From NCBI GenBank assembly GCA_016490735.1, contig JAEMWC010000961.1, forward strand, positions 40,001-104,000: 64,000 nt of DNA, given 5' to 3'. A model generated the notes under the pieces. It was given only the letters and a program-made list of their open reading frames with translations. It had not been told where the DNA came from and searched no databases. Origin of the DNA: Pachyseris speciosa (lineage: Eukaryota > Cnidaria > Anthozoa > Scleractinia > Pachyseridae). Shown here piece by piece: positions 32,525-43,900 of the stretch (positions are counted from its first letter, which is position 1; each line of letters starts with the position of its first letter). The translations under genes were made by a program, and so were the position numbers.

Positions 32525-33403
32525 ATGGAGTCACTGGAGAGTTGTGAGACTTCAGCATCCCAACATGAAAAAACGCAGTTGCTTCCCAGACAGCCTACAA
32601 TTCAAAATGGTCGTCGTAGATTTAGTTTTCGTCTTATAAATCTTACCAACTTGGGGTATTTCGCCTACGTCGTTTTACTACTGTGGCTAATGATTGGAGT
32701 AGGCCTGTACTTTGTGCGTGCGTACTACTGCTGTATAAAGGAGCGACATACAACCTTCAGATGTTCAAACTTCGCAACGTTCCGCCACACCCAAGAACTG
32801 GAACTAGCGTGGCTGATATCGCTAAACGCTTGTGCTTCCGCGTTCCTTGTTTTCCTGAGCAAGATTCCTGGATTCCTTGGCTACTCTGTAATATTAAGAA
32901 AAGCAATCCGTTTGCCAAAATTCTGGACTCTTACGATGCTTAAGATTTTAGAAATCATCGGATTCGGTATTATTCTCTACCTCAGTAACTTGACTGTTAT
33001 GCAGGTATTTCTCGTCGCTAATTTTTGCATGCTTGGAATAGTACTGATTTTCGTCACGTGCGCGTTAAATTTCACCCAAATAAACACCATCAAGAACTCT
33101 TGCAGCTCCGTTGCGCATGTGTTTTGCAAGTTAACAATCACTGTCCTTTTCGTGCAAATATTCGTGATCTTAATTGTGGGCACAGTTCAGTTTGCTTTCA
33201 AAGTCACTGGCCTGGACGACTTAGGAAAGTCCGCTAATTTCACCACAGTTTTTCGAAAGCTTCGAGAATTCCCCCAAGTTGTCTTCTATTACAAGATGTC
33301 GGCGTTCTTCTTCCACAAACTGTTTATGGATAATAAGAATATACTGAGTCACTGTCAATACTTGCAGTCGAAACACGACGGCGGTGAAAACAATCTTATT
33401 TAA
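32525..33403 (+). CDS. Multi-pass membrane protein, tandem paralogue A
   Basis: Intronless frame of 292 residues from the ATG at 32525. The frame is open 16 codons further up (ATG at 32477), but the downstream ATG aligns with the start of the paralogue at 34320. About six hydrophobic segments follow a short cytosolic N-terminus. That N-terminus carries E-K-T-Q-L-L (residues 15-20), an acidic dileucine motif of the kind used for endosome/lysosome sorting. Features shared with the paralogue include a CC pair before E-[RK]-H-[ST]-T, a following C-x-N-F, the RLP-x-FW-x-L box, and QxAF followed by a DD pair. I do not recognise the family; it is not an obvious GPCR or channel. Function is unknown. 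Confidence 0.8.
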   Translation: MESLESCETSASQHEKTQLLPRQPTIQNGRRRFSFRLINLTNLGYFAYVVLLLWLMIGVGLYFVRAYYCCIKERHTTFRCSNFATFRHTQELELAWLISLNACASAFLVFLSKIPGFLGYSVILRKAIRLPKFWTLTMLKILEIIGFGIILYLSNLTVMQVFLVANFCMLGIVLIFVTCALNFTQINTIKNSCSSVAHVFCKLTITVLFVQIFVILIVGTVQFAFKVTGLDDLGKSANFTTVFRKLREFPQVVFYYKMSAFFFHKLFMDNKNILSHCQYLQSKHDGGENNLI

Positions 33404-33701
33404 ATTAAAGGCATCTGGTGAAAGTACAACAAAGACATTTATAATTTGATCATAGGATCAGATGTACTCTTTGTTCTTGCTGTAATATTTCATTGTTTCA
33501 CAATGTAAAGAACCAAATTAGACATGTTAAAAACCCTTGCGAGCCTCCAAAATACTGCTCACTATTCGATTGAGTCTGAATTGCTTGTTATAAATAATGG
33601 TTTAAAAAAGGATTGTCAAGGAGCTCAGCACTATTTTTTGTAGTAATACCAGAACAGGAAGTAACACAAGGAACGGAAAACTAAAAAAAGGAAGAACAGG
33701 A

Positions 33702-33787
33702 ACAACAACAACAACAACAATAATAATAATAACAATAATGATAATAATAACAATAATAATAATAATATTAATAATAATAATGATAAT

Positions 33788-33823
<36 letters not shown>

Positions 33824-34008
33824 CGGAAAACTCATTGAAAAAAAAACAGGACCAAAAGGCTATAGCCTATAAGTTATTAACGATGAAGATGAAGATGGTG
33901 ATTTCCTTTTATTCTTTTTTATTTAATGAATAGTTAATGGCTATTCTTGCAGCTATGATGATGATGGTGATGGTGATGGTGGTGGTGGTGGTGATGATGA
34001 TGATGATA

Positions 34009-34052
<44 letters not shown>
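33702..34052. repeat. AAT/ACA and GAT microsatellites
   Basis: (ACA)n then (AAT)n at 33702-33825, and (GAT)n with GGT at 33953-34052. They lie between the two membrane-protein paralogues. Confidence 0.9.
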
Positions 34053-34319
34053 AGCTTACGCTTATGTAACTAGAGCCGGCTTGAGCACCGGGAGAGATGT
34101 ATGACCACTTTTGTTAACAAAGATGATACTTTTGGTTACTGATGAAACCGTGCTTGGAAAATGATATACGGCAGCCCCTCCAGCTACCGAATCATTTTCG
34201 TTAAAAATTTCAGTTTTTAATTGGAAATCGTATCGGTCACGTTTGATTGCATGCATGACCCTAGCCTTGTCAGTACCTCTGCTGACTAGAACTGAGCTAA
34301 CATTGCGTTACGTCGCATT

Positions 34320-35162
34320 ATGGAGAGAAAACCAACCGACTCTGAATTTACTCCCCTGCTGGATCGCTCACCAATCAGCCGTCTTCGAGCGAGGAAAAAA
34401 TCAGTCATTTTGTTAATTGCCGAGAATAGGTTTATTTGTTTTTTGTATCTATGCTTTCTTCTATGGCAACTCGCCGGCTTCGCTTTGGTTTTTGTCAAGG
34501 CTGTCCAGTGCTGTCTTCGAGAAAAACACTCAACGTTAGAATGTCGGAATTTCACCGCCTTTGAATACTCACCGGACATTGGGCTCGCGGTTAACATTTC
34601 ACACTGCACGGGGTACTGGCTGTTTTTCACGATCCTCATAAAAACTCCGCAGTTCCTTGGCTGGGGTGTTGTGTTCGGCAAACTCGTCCGCTTGCCTTCG
34701 TTTTGGTCGTTACAGCTGTTGAGTATTTTGTGCATCCTTCGCTACATCACCATGTTGTTTCTTCATAACTCTACCCCGGTTCCTGAGATTACAATTTTAT
34801 TGTACGTGTTGGAAACAATAGCTCTGAACATGTTAGTTTCAGTTCTGAACTATTTCAAAATTAATCCTCTGGCTGGTATATTTCCGAAACACACCTTTCT
34901 GTTGATAAAATCTACAATGGGTCTTCTGTTTACAGGAACTCTCGTATCTTTCGTCATCGGTTGCTTGCAACTGGCCTTTAATATCATCGGGATAGACGAC
35001 AATGGCGCGATCACTTCCGAAAACTTTCGGATTGCATTGGGGTTTCTTCGCCAGGCTGTCAGCATTGTGTTTCTACACAAAGTGATGAGCTTTTTGTGGA
35101 AAAAACTTTTTAATGATGACGAAGATATTTTGCTTGGGGAAGAGAATTTCTGGGAACCGTGA
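34320..35162 (+). CDS. Multi-pass membrane protein, tandem paralogue B
   Basis: Intronless frame of 280 residues. Its N-terminus MERKPTDSEFTPLLDR carries E-F-T-P-L-L (residues 9-14), matching the dileucine motif of paralogue A. The hydrophobic pattern is collinear with A, and the boxes CC..REKHSTLEC.NFT, KTPQFLGW, VRLPSFWSLQ, QLAFNIIGIDD and KVMSF..KKLFNDD are conserved between the two. The C-terminus is short and acidic. The same orientation and about 0.9 kb of spacing indicate tandem duplication. Family and function are unknown; a compartment in the endolysosomal system is inferred from the motif only. Confidence 0.82.
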   Translation: MERKPTDSEFTPLLDRSPISRLRARKKSVILLIAENRFICFLYLCFLLWQLAGFALVFVKAVQCCLREKHSTLECRNFTAFEYSPDIGLAVNISHCTGYWLFFTILIKTPQFLGWGVVFGKLVRLPSFWSLQLLSILCILRYITMLFLHNSTPVPEITILLYVLETIALNMLVSVLNYFKINPLAGIFPKHTFLLIKSTMGLLFTGTLVSFVIGCLQLAFNIIGIDDNGAITSENFRIALGFLRQAVSIVFLHKVMSFLWKKLFNDDEDILLGEENFWEP

Positions 35163-35360
35163 TTCAATATATTGTACCATTTCCATGAATGCCGGGTTCT
35201 TTTGACTATATAGAACCTTCCAATGAGGCAGAAACTCTCGAAACTCGCCGAGGTCATTTAATAGGGAATTAGTGCATTTTGGTCGAAATTATTCTCTTCA
35301 AAGACTATTGATTATTTATCGATTAAATTGAAGATAAATAATCAATTATCGAGTAGTTTC

Positions 35361-35447
35361 ACTGTGGAATTCCCGAAAAGTTCGCTGAGCTAACAAACCT
35401 TGTATCATTCAAAAAGGACTTTATGCGTCATTTACGAAGAGAATGTT
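35361..35447 (+). mobile_element. Decayed reverse-transcriptase C-terminus
   Basis: The end translates as ELTNLVSFKKDFMRHLRREC followed by a stop, which fits the S-F-K-x-x-[LM] end of LINE reverse transcriptases. The W-N-S block just upstream is frameshifted. Confidence 0.45.
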
Positions 35448-35541
35448 AGAAGCTTTCATTGATCTTAATATATTGTAAATTTCTTGTTGAATTTGTTATA
35501 TAAATATGATTTTAATCATTTCTTATTTTTCTATAGTTTTA

Positions 35542-35753
35542 GGCCCGGTTCAAAAGTCGAACTTTACATGTGCCGAACCTAATTGTTAGGTTCAAACAAA
35601 ACCGCCGCCTCAAAGGTTTTGTGTGAATTACCAAATTAAGTTCGACACCTGATTAGGTTCGACGTCTGAATCAACTGTCGAACTTAATAATTTGGGTCGA
35701 CCCAAATAGGTATTAGGTTCGGCACATGAAAAGTTCGACGTTTGAACCGGGCC
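35542..35753. mobile_element. 212-bp MITE with TTA duplication
   Basis: The ends match over about 42 bp (GGCCCGGTTCAAAAGTCGAA left; GGCCCGGTTCAAACGTCGAA reversed right), and TTA flanks both sides. Internally, AGGTTCGACACC-type words repeat. It is Harbinger-like by duplication size. Confidence 0.8.
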
Positions 35754-35859
35754 TTATTATTGAATATTATAATTACTTTGGAAAGCCATAATTTTGAAAG
35801 TAATAAAGTTATTATTATTATTATTATTACTATTACCCCTGTTACCCCTGAGCGTACTC

Positions 35860-36060
35860 ACTCAGGGGCCACGCTATTTTGGAACTCCCTACTGTGAAAA
35901 CAACCACTTATGGTCTCCATTCTTTTCGTTATTTTGGCGCGCATGAGTGGAACAGGTTACCCGATGATGTCAGGCGATCGGAGACGCTGGCTGGTTTTCG
36001 GCGCGGGGTTAAGCGGTATATTTTCCAAGGCCGCTACATTGATATACTTTTATTGAAACA
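35860..36060 (+). mobile_element. LINE reverse-transcriptase C-terminus
   Basis: The frame contains YGLHSFRYFGAHEWNRLPDD then VRRSETLAGFRRGVKRYIF, a typical CR1/L2-like RT tail (W-N-x-L-P, then S-x-x-x-F). It is followed by TTTA runs and an (ATT)n stretch at 36228-36290. No upstream RT is present. Confidence 0.65.
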
Positions 36061-36233
36061 CTGTTATTGTTGTAACGTTCCTATATTATTTCACTCGATG
36101 ATTTATTTATTTATTTATTTAGCTAGTTAGTTAGTTATTTGTTATCTCATTCGGAGAAACTAGCGTCATGTATGCTATATCTAAATCCGAAGAAAAATAA
36201 AGTTATGTATGCATGTATGTATGTATATTATTA

Positions 36234-36272
<39 letters not shown>

Positions 36273-36655
36273 TTTTTATTATTATTAAGATCTACGTAGA
36301 TTCTAAAACCTAATTCTAAAGACGTGTTAATTCACAATTAACTGAGGACTGTTGTTAGTAGTTCAATAAGGACCGCATTTAGTCGAAACAGCGCCGATCA
36401 TAATGATCATGTAGCAGTCGTTTGTCTTTAAAAATGGTATCCTTGTTCGTTGATTGGCCTGTTGTTATTTCGTTACAACCAATGATGCCTTGTATCTAAT
36501 AAAATAATACATTTTATTTTGTGTCAGTTTTTCTTAAGTGTCGTTCGAGTTTGGTTCTCGATTATTCTTACGTTAAGCATTTAAATTATACGGCGAAAGA
36601 ATAAATCTTCGTTTCACGGTCGGTTAAAAACAAATCCACTGTAATAGAATTGATC

Positions 36656-37029
36656 CTTATGCTGCTAAGTACTCTTAGGCACAATATCAGAACGGGAAAG
36701 GAATTTCTCTCACTTTCTCATCCGTCAGTTACAAATTAATTTTGCATTTCAGCTACCTATTGAAAATTTTCCAATACTTATTACCTTAAGGATTTTATCA
36801 AAATAAATATGGCTTGTAATCTAATGCAAACACTAGACTACCTAATGCTGCTAAGTACTCTTAGGCACAATATCAGAAACGGGAAAAGAATTGCTCTGAC
36901 GTCCTCATCCGTCAGTTACAAATCAATTTTGCATTTCAGCCCCATTGAAAAATTTTCCAATACTTATTACCTTTAAGGTTTCTTTTAAAATAAATATGAA
37001 TTGCAATCTAATACAAACACTAACTACGT
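36656..37029. repeat. Tandem duplication of a ~187-bp segment
   Basis: TGCTGCTAAGTACTCTTAGG through CAATCTAATNCAAACACTA occurs at 36659-36842 and again at 36845-37028 with scattered substitutions. No coding frame is shared. Confidence 0.8.
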
Positions 37030-37089
37030 AAACAGAGAAACTTTTTTCAGCTCTCGCAGAAATGTTATGACACTAATGAGCAATGTCAA

Positions 37090-37345
37090 GCTGTTTTAAA
37101 TTGAAACTGGAGTAATTACTCTAGCCAATTACAGGAAGTGCAATTAGATTTCAAATCAAGTTCGTGTAGCCGGCGAAAAGCGCGGGAAAATGCGTGCACG
37201 CAAGTCACGATTGATGTTGAGTGTGCTTCTCATTGGTTGAGGCAGTAGCGCATAGCGCAAGTTTTGTGCAACCAAGGAGCGTAACAAAGCAAAATCAACG
37301 TAAAAACAAACTACTTTCGACATTCAATTGAAACCTGCTCTGTTG
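37090..37345. repeat. Diverged copy of the CAATAGAGCG MITE family
   Basis: It shares GTAGCCGGCGAAAAGCGCGG, CTTCTCATTGGTTGAG and ACTTTCGACATTCAATTG with 29933-30408. The ends are eroded. Confidence 0.5.
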
Positions 37346-37944
37346 GTTGGAAATAACCTAACTACATGTGTGGTTGTACCGTATTTAATATGCGGATACA
37401 ACCACTAAAGCATAATGAGGCGAAGCCGGCCAATTAACCATAGAGATTTTTCCCCAAGCGTAAACTTTTCAGAAAGGAATCAGTTTACTTCTTGGCAAAA
37501 AATAAGATGAACGCCAAGTCACCATAAGTTATAAATTCATTTCAAAAATATTCTTCTTGTAAAATAAAACTGATTCGAGTGAATCTAAACCGGTCAGTCA
37601 TTCGCATTAAACGCAGCACGACGGATACAAAAGGCTGAGAAATTAAGATCATTTTTGCTCTTTTCTGGCCAGTATACCTGAGTATACCTCACAGCACTGA
37701 CAAAACTGAAGCAGGCATTTTTTAGAAGAGTCCTAATTGAGTCCAAAACTAAAAGACTGATTTGTTTTAAACTCAGGGAAAAATAATCCCTTCTAAGAAG
37801 CTTATTATTTTCGGCATTGTCTCATCATTGGGATAGTTCACTTTCTGCCGGTTCGCTTGGGTGGGCTGGGAGGATTTTAATCATGAATGTTTAATTGCTT
37901 AAATTAGACTAAATCAGTCGAACAGCTTGCTCCAAGTTTAGGCA

Positions 37945-40900
37945 TCATTCCTGAATTATTTCAAGGTAGGGGAGCTTGTCATTAGAACAGTTTACATCAG
38001 CTTGTTTTTCGGTGATACCACCTTCACTTTCAGAGGCTCCATCAGGCTTTGGGCATGCGTAATCCGCAACCCGGAAAACATCAGTCAGTTCCCCTTCGTC
38101 ACCGGGATTTGAGGTGTCTCCAGATAAATCCGCGACACCGATTTCATTTTCATAGTCTTCTCCGTTCTTATTAAGCGAGTATTTCCCTTCACTTCCCTCG
38201 TTGTTCTTTCTCCTTATCGCCAAGCGCCTGGAGATTTCATGGTCTGTTTGATTTTTGCGCGCAGACACATATCCTTTGCAGCCAGTCGTGTTTTTCTTAA
38301 CGGGTTCCAAACTGAGGCATCTCGGATCTTCGTATTTATTCGGCTCTTCAAAATGCACCCGTGTATGATTTGCCTTTTTGTTCTTTGCCCCTCCCTCCGG
38401 ATTTAGGATCGATTTGGTGTGCAAATCGTAATGAATGGCGTTCACAGTGATCTCGACATTTTGATTCTTTGTTGCTTGTTTCAGGCGCCAGAGAAGGAAA
38501 CCAATGACGCAAAGGAGGACCACGATCACACAGCCCAGCGGAATTACGGCGACAGTCCAATGGATGTATCCGGAAGGGGGGTGGGCTGGAATTTGAAATT
38601 CACACAGTTGTCAGTGTTTGCCACGCTTTTTGTTTCAAAGAGGAAGGATTTCTTAATTTATAATTCTAACTTTTGGAAAAGGTTTCGAACCAGCCCTCTA
38701 GTGATAGGGAAGATTGAGAAAGAAAGTCACAAAGCAGGCGACAGTAAGTTTCTGATATAAATATTGTGAATCACCTCTAGAGAAAAACGTCTGTATCACG
38801 AAAGAGACTGCCCAGGGTTCCTCGGGCTCGTGACTCTTAGTAATTAACAAAGAGGTTAGTTTTGGCTTGCAGGCTAAGTTTCCGTATTTTGGAAATGTGC
38901 TGGAATTAGCCATCCCATGCGGAAATCATACAGCAATCACGCAGGCGGTTTTGACGTCACATTAGAGGTGTTTGTGGCCATTTAAACTGCCAAAAATGGG
39001 TCAAGTTTTTGCCAGAATTTTTGGCTTTACTGCCAACTTTAAGCTCGCAGCTGATAGCCGTTCAGATTTCCGTTATCTGAAGATTTCTTTTTAGCCTTTT
39101 TTCAGCTTTCATTTTAAAAAATCTTCGCGAGCCAATTTTCCCGGTCCAAATTATCCGATAATATCTTGGCCCTTTCTAGCAAGAGTGTTTTAACTAGAGC
39201 AAAAAAAATCTTTCTCCAAGAATCATGCCATTTTTTTCTTTTTTCCTCACAGAGAAATTTCCCATGACGACTGAAAACAACAACTTATTCTCTACTTGTC
39301 TCAACTCCATTACAACTGAGGGCCTAAAGAACATTATATATTTATCACGTATATGTCTAGCACTTACCTTTTTCTACCATGACGAAATTTAGTTTTTCTT
39401 CGCTGTCGTTTTGTTAATCAGAGTTGTAACTGTATTTGTCAATTTACTGCGAATGCTCATTGACCTCGCTGCGTTACCCACGTACGGTTGTTATATGACA
39501 CCACTTACTGAACAATCTGTGGAAAAAATGGAAGAGCGGATAAAATTTATAGGTGTATGCTTACGATCGTCTTCGTATCAGTGCTATCATGTTTCGTTGG
39601 GAAGATCCCCCGAAGGCAGCCAACGCCCTCAGACACCTTTTCCGAGGGTCTCAGATTTTCCTCCGCCTTTAATTTTAGTCTAGTCATATTTCCGTCGTGT
39701 TAAGATCATTTTCACTGAAATAAGACCTCGCAAACAAAATCGCTCCTGTTGTTTTAAAAAACGGTCTGGTTCTCAAATGTATTGGTTTATTTGCTTGCAC
39801 GCTGAGCGTCAAATAGATCACATCCGGTATTGGAAATCTATGTCTTGCGAACTGCATGTCACTACCAACCACGTATTGTAGCAATGTGACAAAATACATG
39901 TTTTTTAAAGAGCTGTTTCGTGCATCACAGTACTTGGACTAGCAGCTAAATTCCTAAAACACTTAATACACGATGAAGTAATTAAAAAAGCTGATTTAGG
40001 GACTCATGTAAACAGCAGTGAAAAATTAACAGCGAGGTACGTGTTTACATAATAAGGTTTTTATAAGGTGTACGCGTAACAATGAATTGTTTTTATCCCA
40101 GCCGTGACATCACGAACAATCAGCGTTCCCAGCTGTTAGATTTTTAAAATCGTTTCGTGCCTGAAGAAATACTGTTTGTAATTGTTTTTGGCAGATTTCA
40201 TTTGATTCAGCTGTTTCTCGTCGTGTGTTTCACAGTTTTAAAAATGGATGACGAATTTTCATTCCATTTTGTCAATATCGAACAATTTGTTGATATTATA
40301 TTTAATTAAATTAAGTTGTATTTGCTTCGATCGCGTGACCTTTAGTTCAGCTCTTGTTTACATCTCAAAAACATTATTACTGTGTTTTACTCTCCTGGTT
40401 TGTCGTTCGATGACACGTAACTAGTGAAGATCACTCAAAGAACAATAAACGTGGTTCAGTTAGCATAAATTAACCTATGTTTTTAGAGTTTAAGAATCGT
40501 TTCATGGTTAAATTTATTTCGTTCATCCCATATTCTCATAAATTCTAAGGATAGTAGTTCTATTTTACAAAGGAAATTTGTCAACTTTCGTGACACCCTT
40601 CTTTTTAACAACAATTTTAGCTTTCGACACCTCATATCAACAAATGGTTTCTGTTACAAATCTGGTGAGCATAATTTTGAAGCGAGACAGTTAAAGAAGG
40701 CTGTATCATAAAGTACCTCACAGTAAACCATACTTACCCAGAATAATGAAGAGCAAGTCTCCAACATTACGGCTACTCATCAAAATAAAGAATATGCACT
40801 GCACGTGACCTGCTAGTTTATAAAAGCACTTGGGCCTGGAAGGGTTTATCTGAATCGTGACCACATCATCCCGAATTGCTCCAATTGACCAAGTCAGTCG

Positions 40901-43900
40901 CGCACCACTCAATCTACAAATATTTCCTTTGGCTCTGTGACGCGATCAACGGAAGATGGGCACGAAATTATTCCGGGTATTAATTTTTCCGTCAAAGCAC
41001 TATTCATCGCAAAACAGCTCCAGGGAGCTAAATCAAGGCTATTAACGTCATATTTGAGCTGTAGCCTGTGAACAAACTACTTAGGAGAATACTAGACAAG
41101 AAAAGAGATCGGTAAAACAAATGCGGCGAGCGAGGCTTCGCCAGGTTGACCAAATTTGTTGCCCCTCGCGATTCGTCTTGCGTCCAAGTTTTCCAATGAG
41201 CAGCCTGTTTACAGGCTAACTGAATAAGCGCCAAAACGGGTACAAATTAAACTTCAATTTGGGAATATTTTTTTTAAAACCGATCAGCTGGAAAAGAAAG
41301 GGAAGGGAAAGGGAAGAGAAAAAATAAACCTCCCCAAGTTACTGGTCATTGGTGACCAATTTTCGACGTCTGAGTTTAGTTACATTTGCCCAAAGGTAAA
41401 CCAAACATGGAGGAAAGTGCCAGTCATTGTTAGCGACGTATAAAATGAAGATCAAATTTTCCAGAAGGCGTTTGAGGTAGACGATTCCAAGATATTGCTC
41501 ATGTCAGTACAAGGAAGCCAAATGTCGACATTCATTGAAGAAAACGGGGATCTAAGTTCCGCAAAGGAATTAAAATCTGACCTTCCTTTGTGCAGAACTC
41601 GGCAGTCTTAAGCACCATTCCATCAGGTTCTTGCTGTTTTTAAAGAGTTGGATGCTATAAACAGCTACATTGTTAACAGGTTTTCCTTTTTCTGTAACTT
41701 TAGCCAGGGCCCCCTCAAGGGGTAAACATATCAACTCTTAATGAGAACAGTAGTGCTGTTTTTCTTTGGTGGGGTGTGCTTTGGCTTTCGCAATCTCTTT
41801 TCTGTAGAAGGTACCACCTGGCGGGGGTACCTTTTTCACGCTTCAGATATACGAAAGGGTAGGAATTTCACGATTCGAAGTATATGAAAGGGTAGGGAAT
41901 TCTGCCATTTAGGTATTTAAAAGGGTCGTTTCATTAAAATATTTCGAACACACATACCTCATGACTGTACTGTTCTATTGGAAAGTTTACGAAAGGGGTA
42001 CCAATTGTCAATGGAAGGTATATGAAAGGGGTACTTTTTCTGTCAAAAATGGTATATAAAAGGGTAAGGGGTCGGACCTCGGGGCGGAGCCTCCCCGTAT
42101 TAAATTTTTTTTTAATAGCCCTCCCCCCGCCCAAGCCACCTGGTTCTGGCCACCAGTTGTTCAAAGAGCGGATGACTTTCATTTTCTTAAAAATACCCTT
42201 ACGCGTTGAGGTCAGTTGTAAGGAACGTGAGGCTACTTTGACCAAAATTTACAAAAGATCGAAGTTTTTTTTATTCTTGATTATAACATTAAACGAAATA
42301 TGCTACAACTATTTGAATTAAATTAACTGTTTTCTATGACCCCAGATTAAGATGCCCTTATTTATTTATTATTTATTTATTTATTTATTTATGTGGTAAA
42401 TACCATTACATTAATTTTTCACCTGGCGTATATGTTATCATTCTTTACCCTTCAATAACATATTTTACTCTAAGGTACTGGCGTTTGCTAGCTAATTCTA
42501 CTGTTCATCATTTCTAAATAACTATAGGGCAAAACGCAGAACAAATTTATTTATCTCGAAATCAGAAAGTACTTTTACATTTTATTTCAGTAGCTTGGAA
42601 AAATTACCAAGAAGAGAATTGCGGGAACAGGAATAATGCTGTACCCAAATCAAAATGATATGACTAGCTGGGAAGCGATGGGTGCATTCAAACACTTGCG
42701 AGTGCATTGCACTTTTGAGCAGGTTAACCCGAACTAAAACAGGTCTAATTAGGCTGAATTTAAGGCTATTAAAATCTAGACAGCTTAGGTGAATCAATCT
42801 GGGCCATCTTTTACTCTTATTAGCCATAGCCTAGTCCTCCCCCCCCCCCCCCATATCACCACTAGATTGCAGCCCCTGTGTGGTAAAAAAGAAAACATAC
42901 AAACAACAACAAAAATAACCAGCAAAACATTTGATGAGGGTGAGTCAGCCCTGATTAAACTTACTGAGTAATGTGGCCTTGTTAGGATTTCGTCGGGACG
43001 TCTATATACAAACTAACAATATATGACTACCTTTAGGCTGCCTACTCATCCCAAGTTCTCCACATCATTAGTCGCTGAAAGGAGACTGTGGACAAGAATG
43101 GTTTGTGATTGAAATATCAACAACGGACAAAAGGGAGTGGCATTTGCTAAGGATAATAAGACGAAAGTGCCGTATTTCCTCAAATAATAGTCGGGGCGAT
43201 TATTGCTTTTTTCGCACCAAAAGGGGGCGATTATTCGAGGGAAGGCGATTATTTCCGAATATTGCTCACTGGAAGTGATCCCCACGGGCTTATTTGGTTC
43301 CTTGATTAATTTTCAATGTCAATTTTCAACGAAAGCTTGTTTGTTGCCCAAGGTGTCAATTTTTAACTTTACAGGGAGGGGATAAAAGAAAGAGAAGATG
43401 GCGAGAGGGGTGAGGGGAAGGCGATTATTCGAGGGAGGCGATTATTGTAAATATTTCCGTCAAAGGGCGGTGATTATTCGAGGGAGGCGATTAATCGAGG
43501 GACGGCTATTATTCGAGGAAACACGGTATATTTACAAGATATTCTGAAGCAAACGCTGCACAGTGGGCCCGGAATTACTTAATCGATCATATTACTAATC
43601 CCAGTTCTCCCATGCAGAAGAGTTCTGTAAGCAACCGAACTGGGGTCTAAATGACTATTTTGCAGCGTAATACGTTTCCAATCACGTGACAAGAGCCCAC
43701 AGGCTGTTCGGTAAGTTGATGATGATCTTGAACACATGCATACCTAAGATCTCTTTGCAGTGAAAATTTACAAGCCAAAAAACGTGTTTGAAGCGTAAAA
43801 TGATAACCAGATCTACTGGCCTCTCTTAGAGCAGTCTTTGTTTGAATGTAATGGGACAAAAGCTGACCAATCAGAACCTGTAAACCTTTTAGAGCTCGAC

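Noticed and set aside
39368..40916. Two extra minus-strand exons in the WSC receptor (39402-39368 and about 40916-40736)
   Set aside because: Both have good splice signals, but neither fits the phase between the WSC exon and the membrane exon, which join directly in frame.
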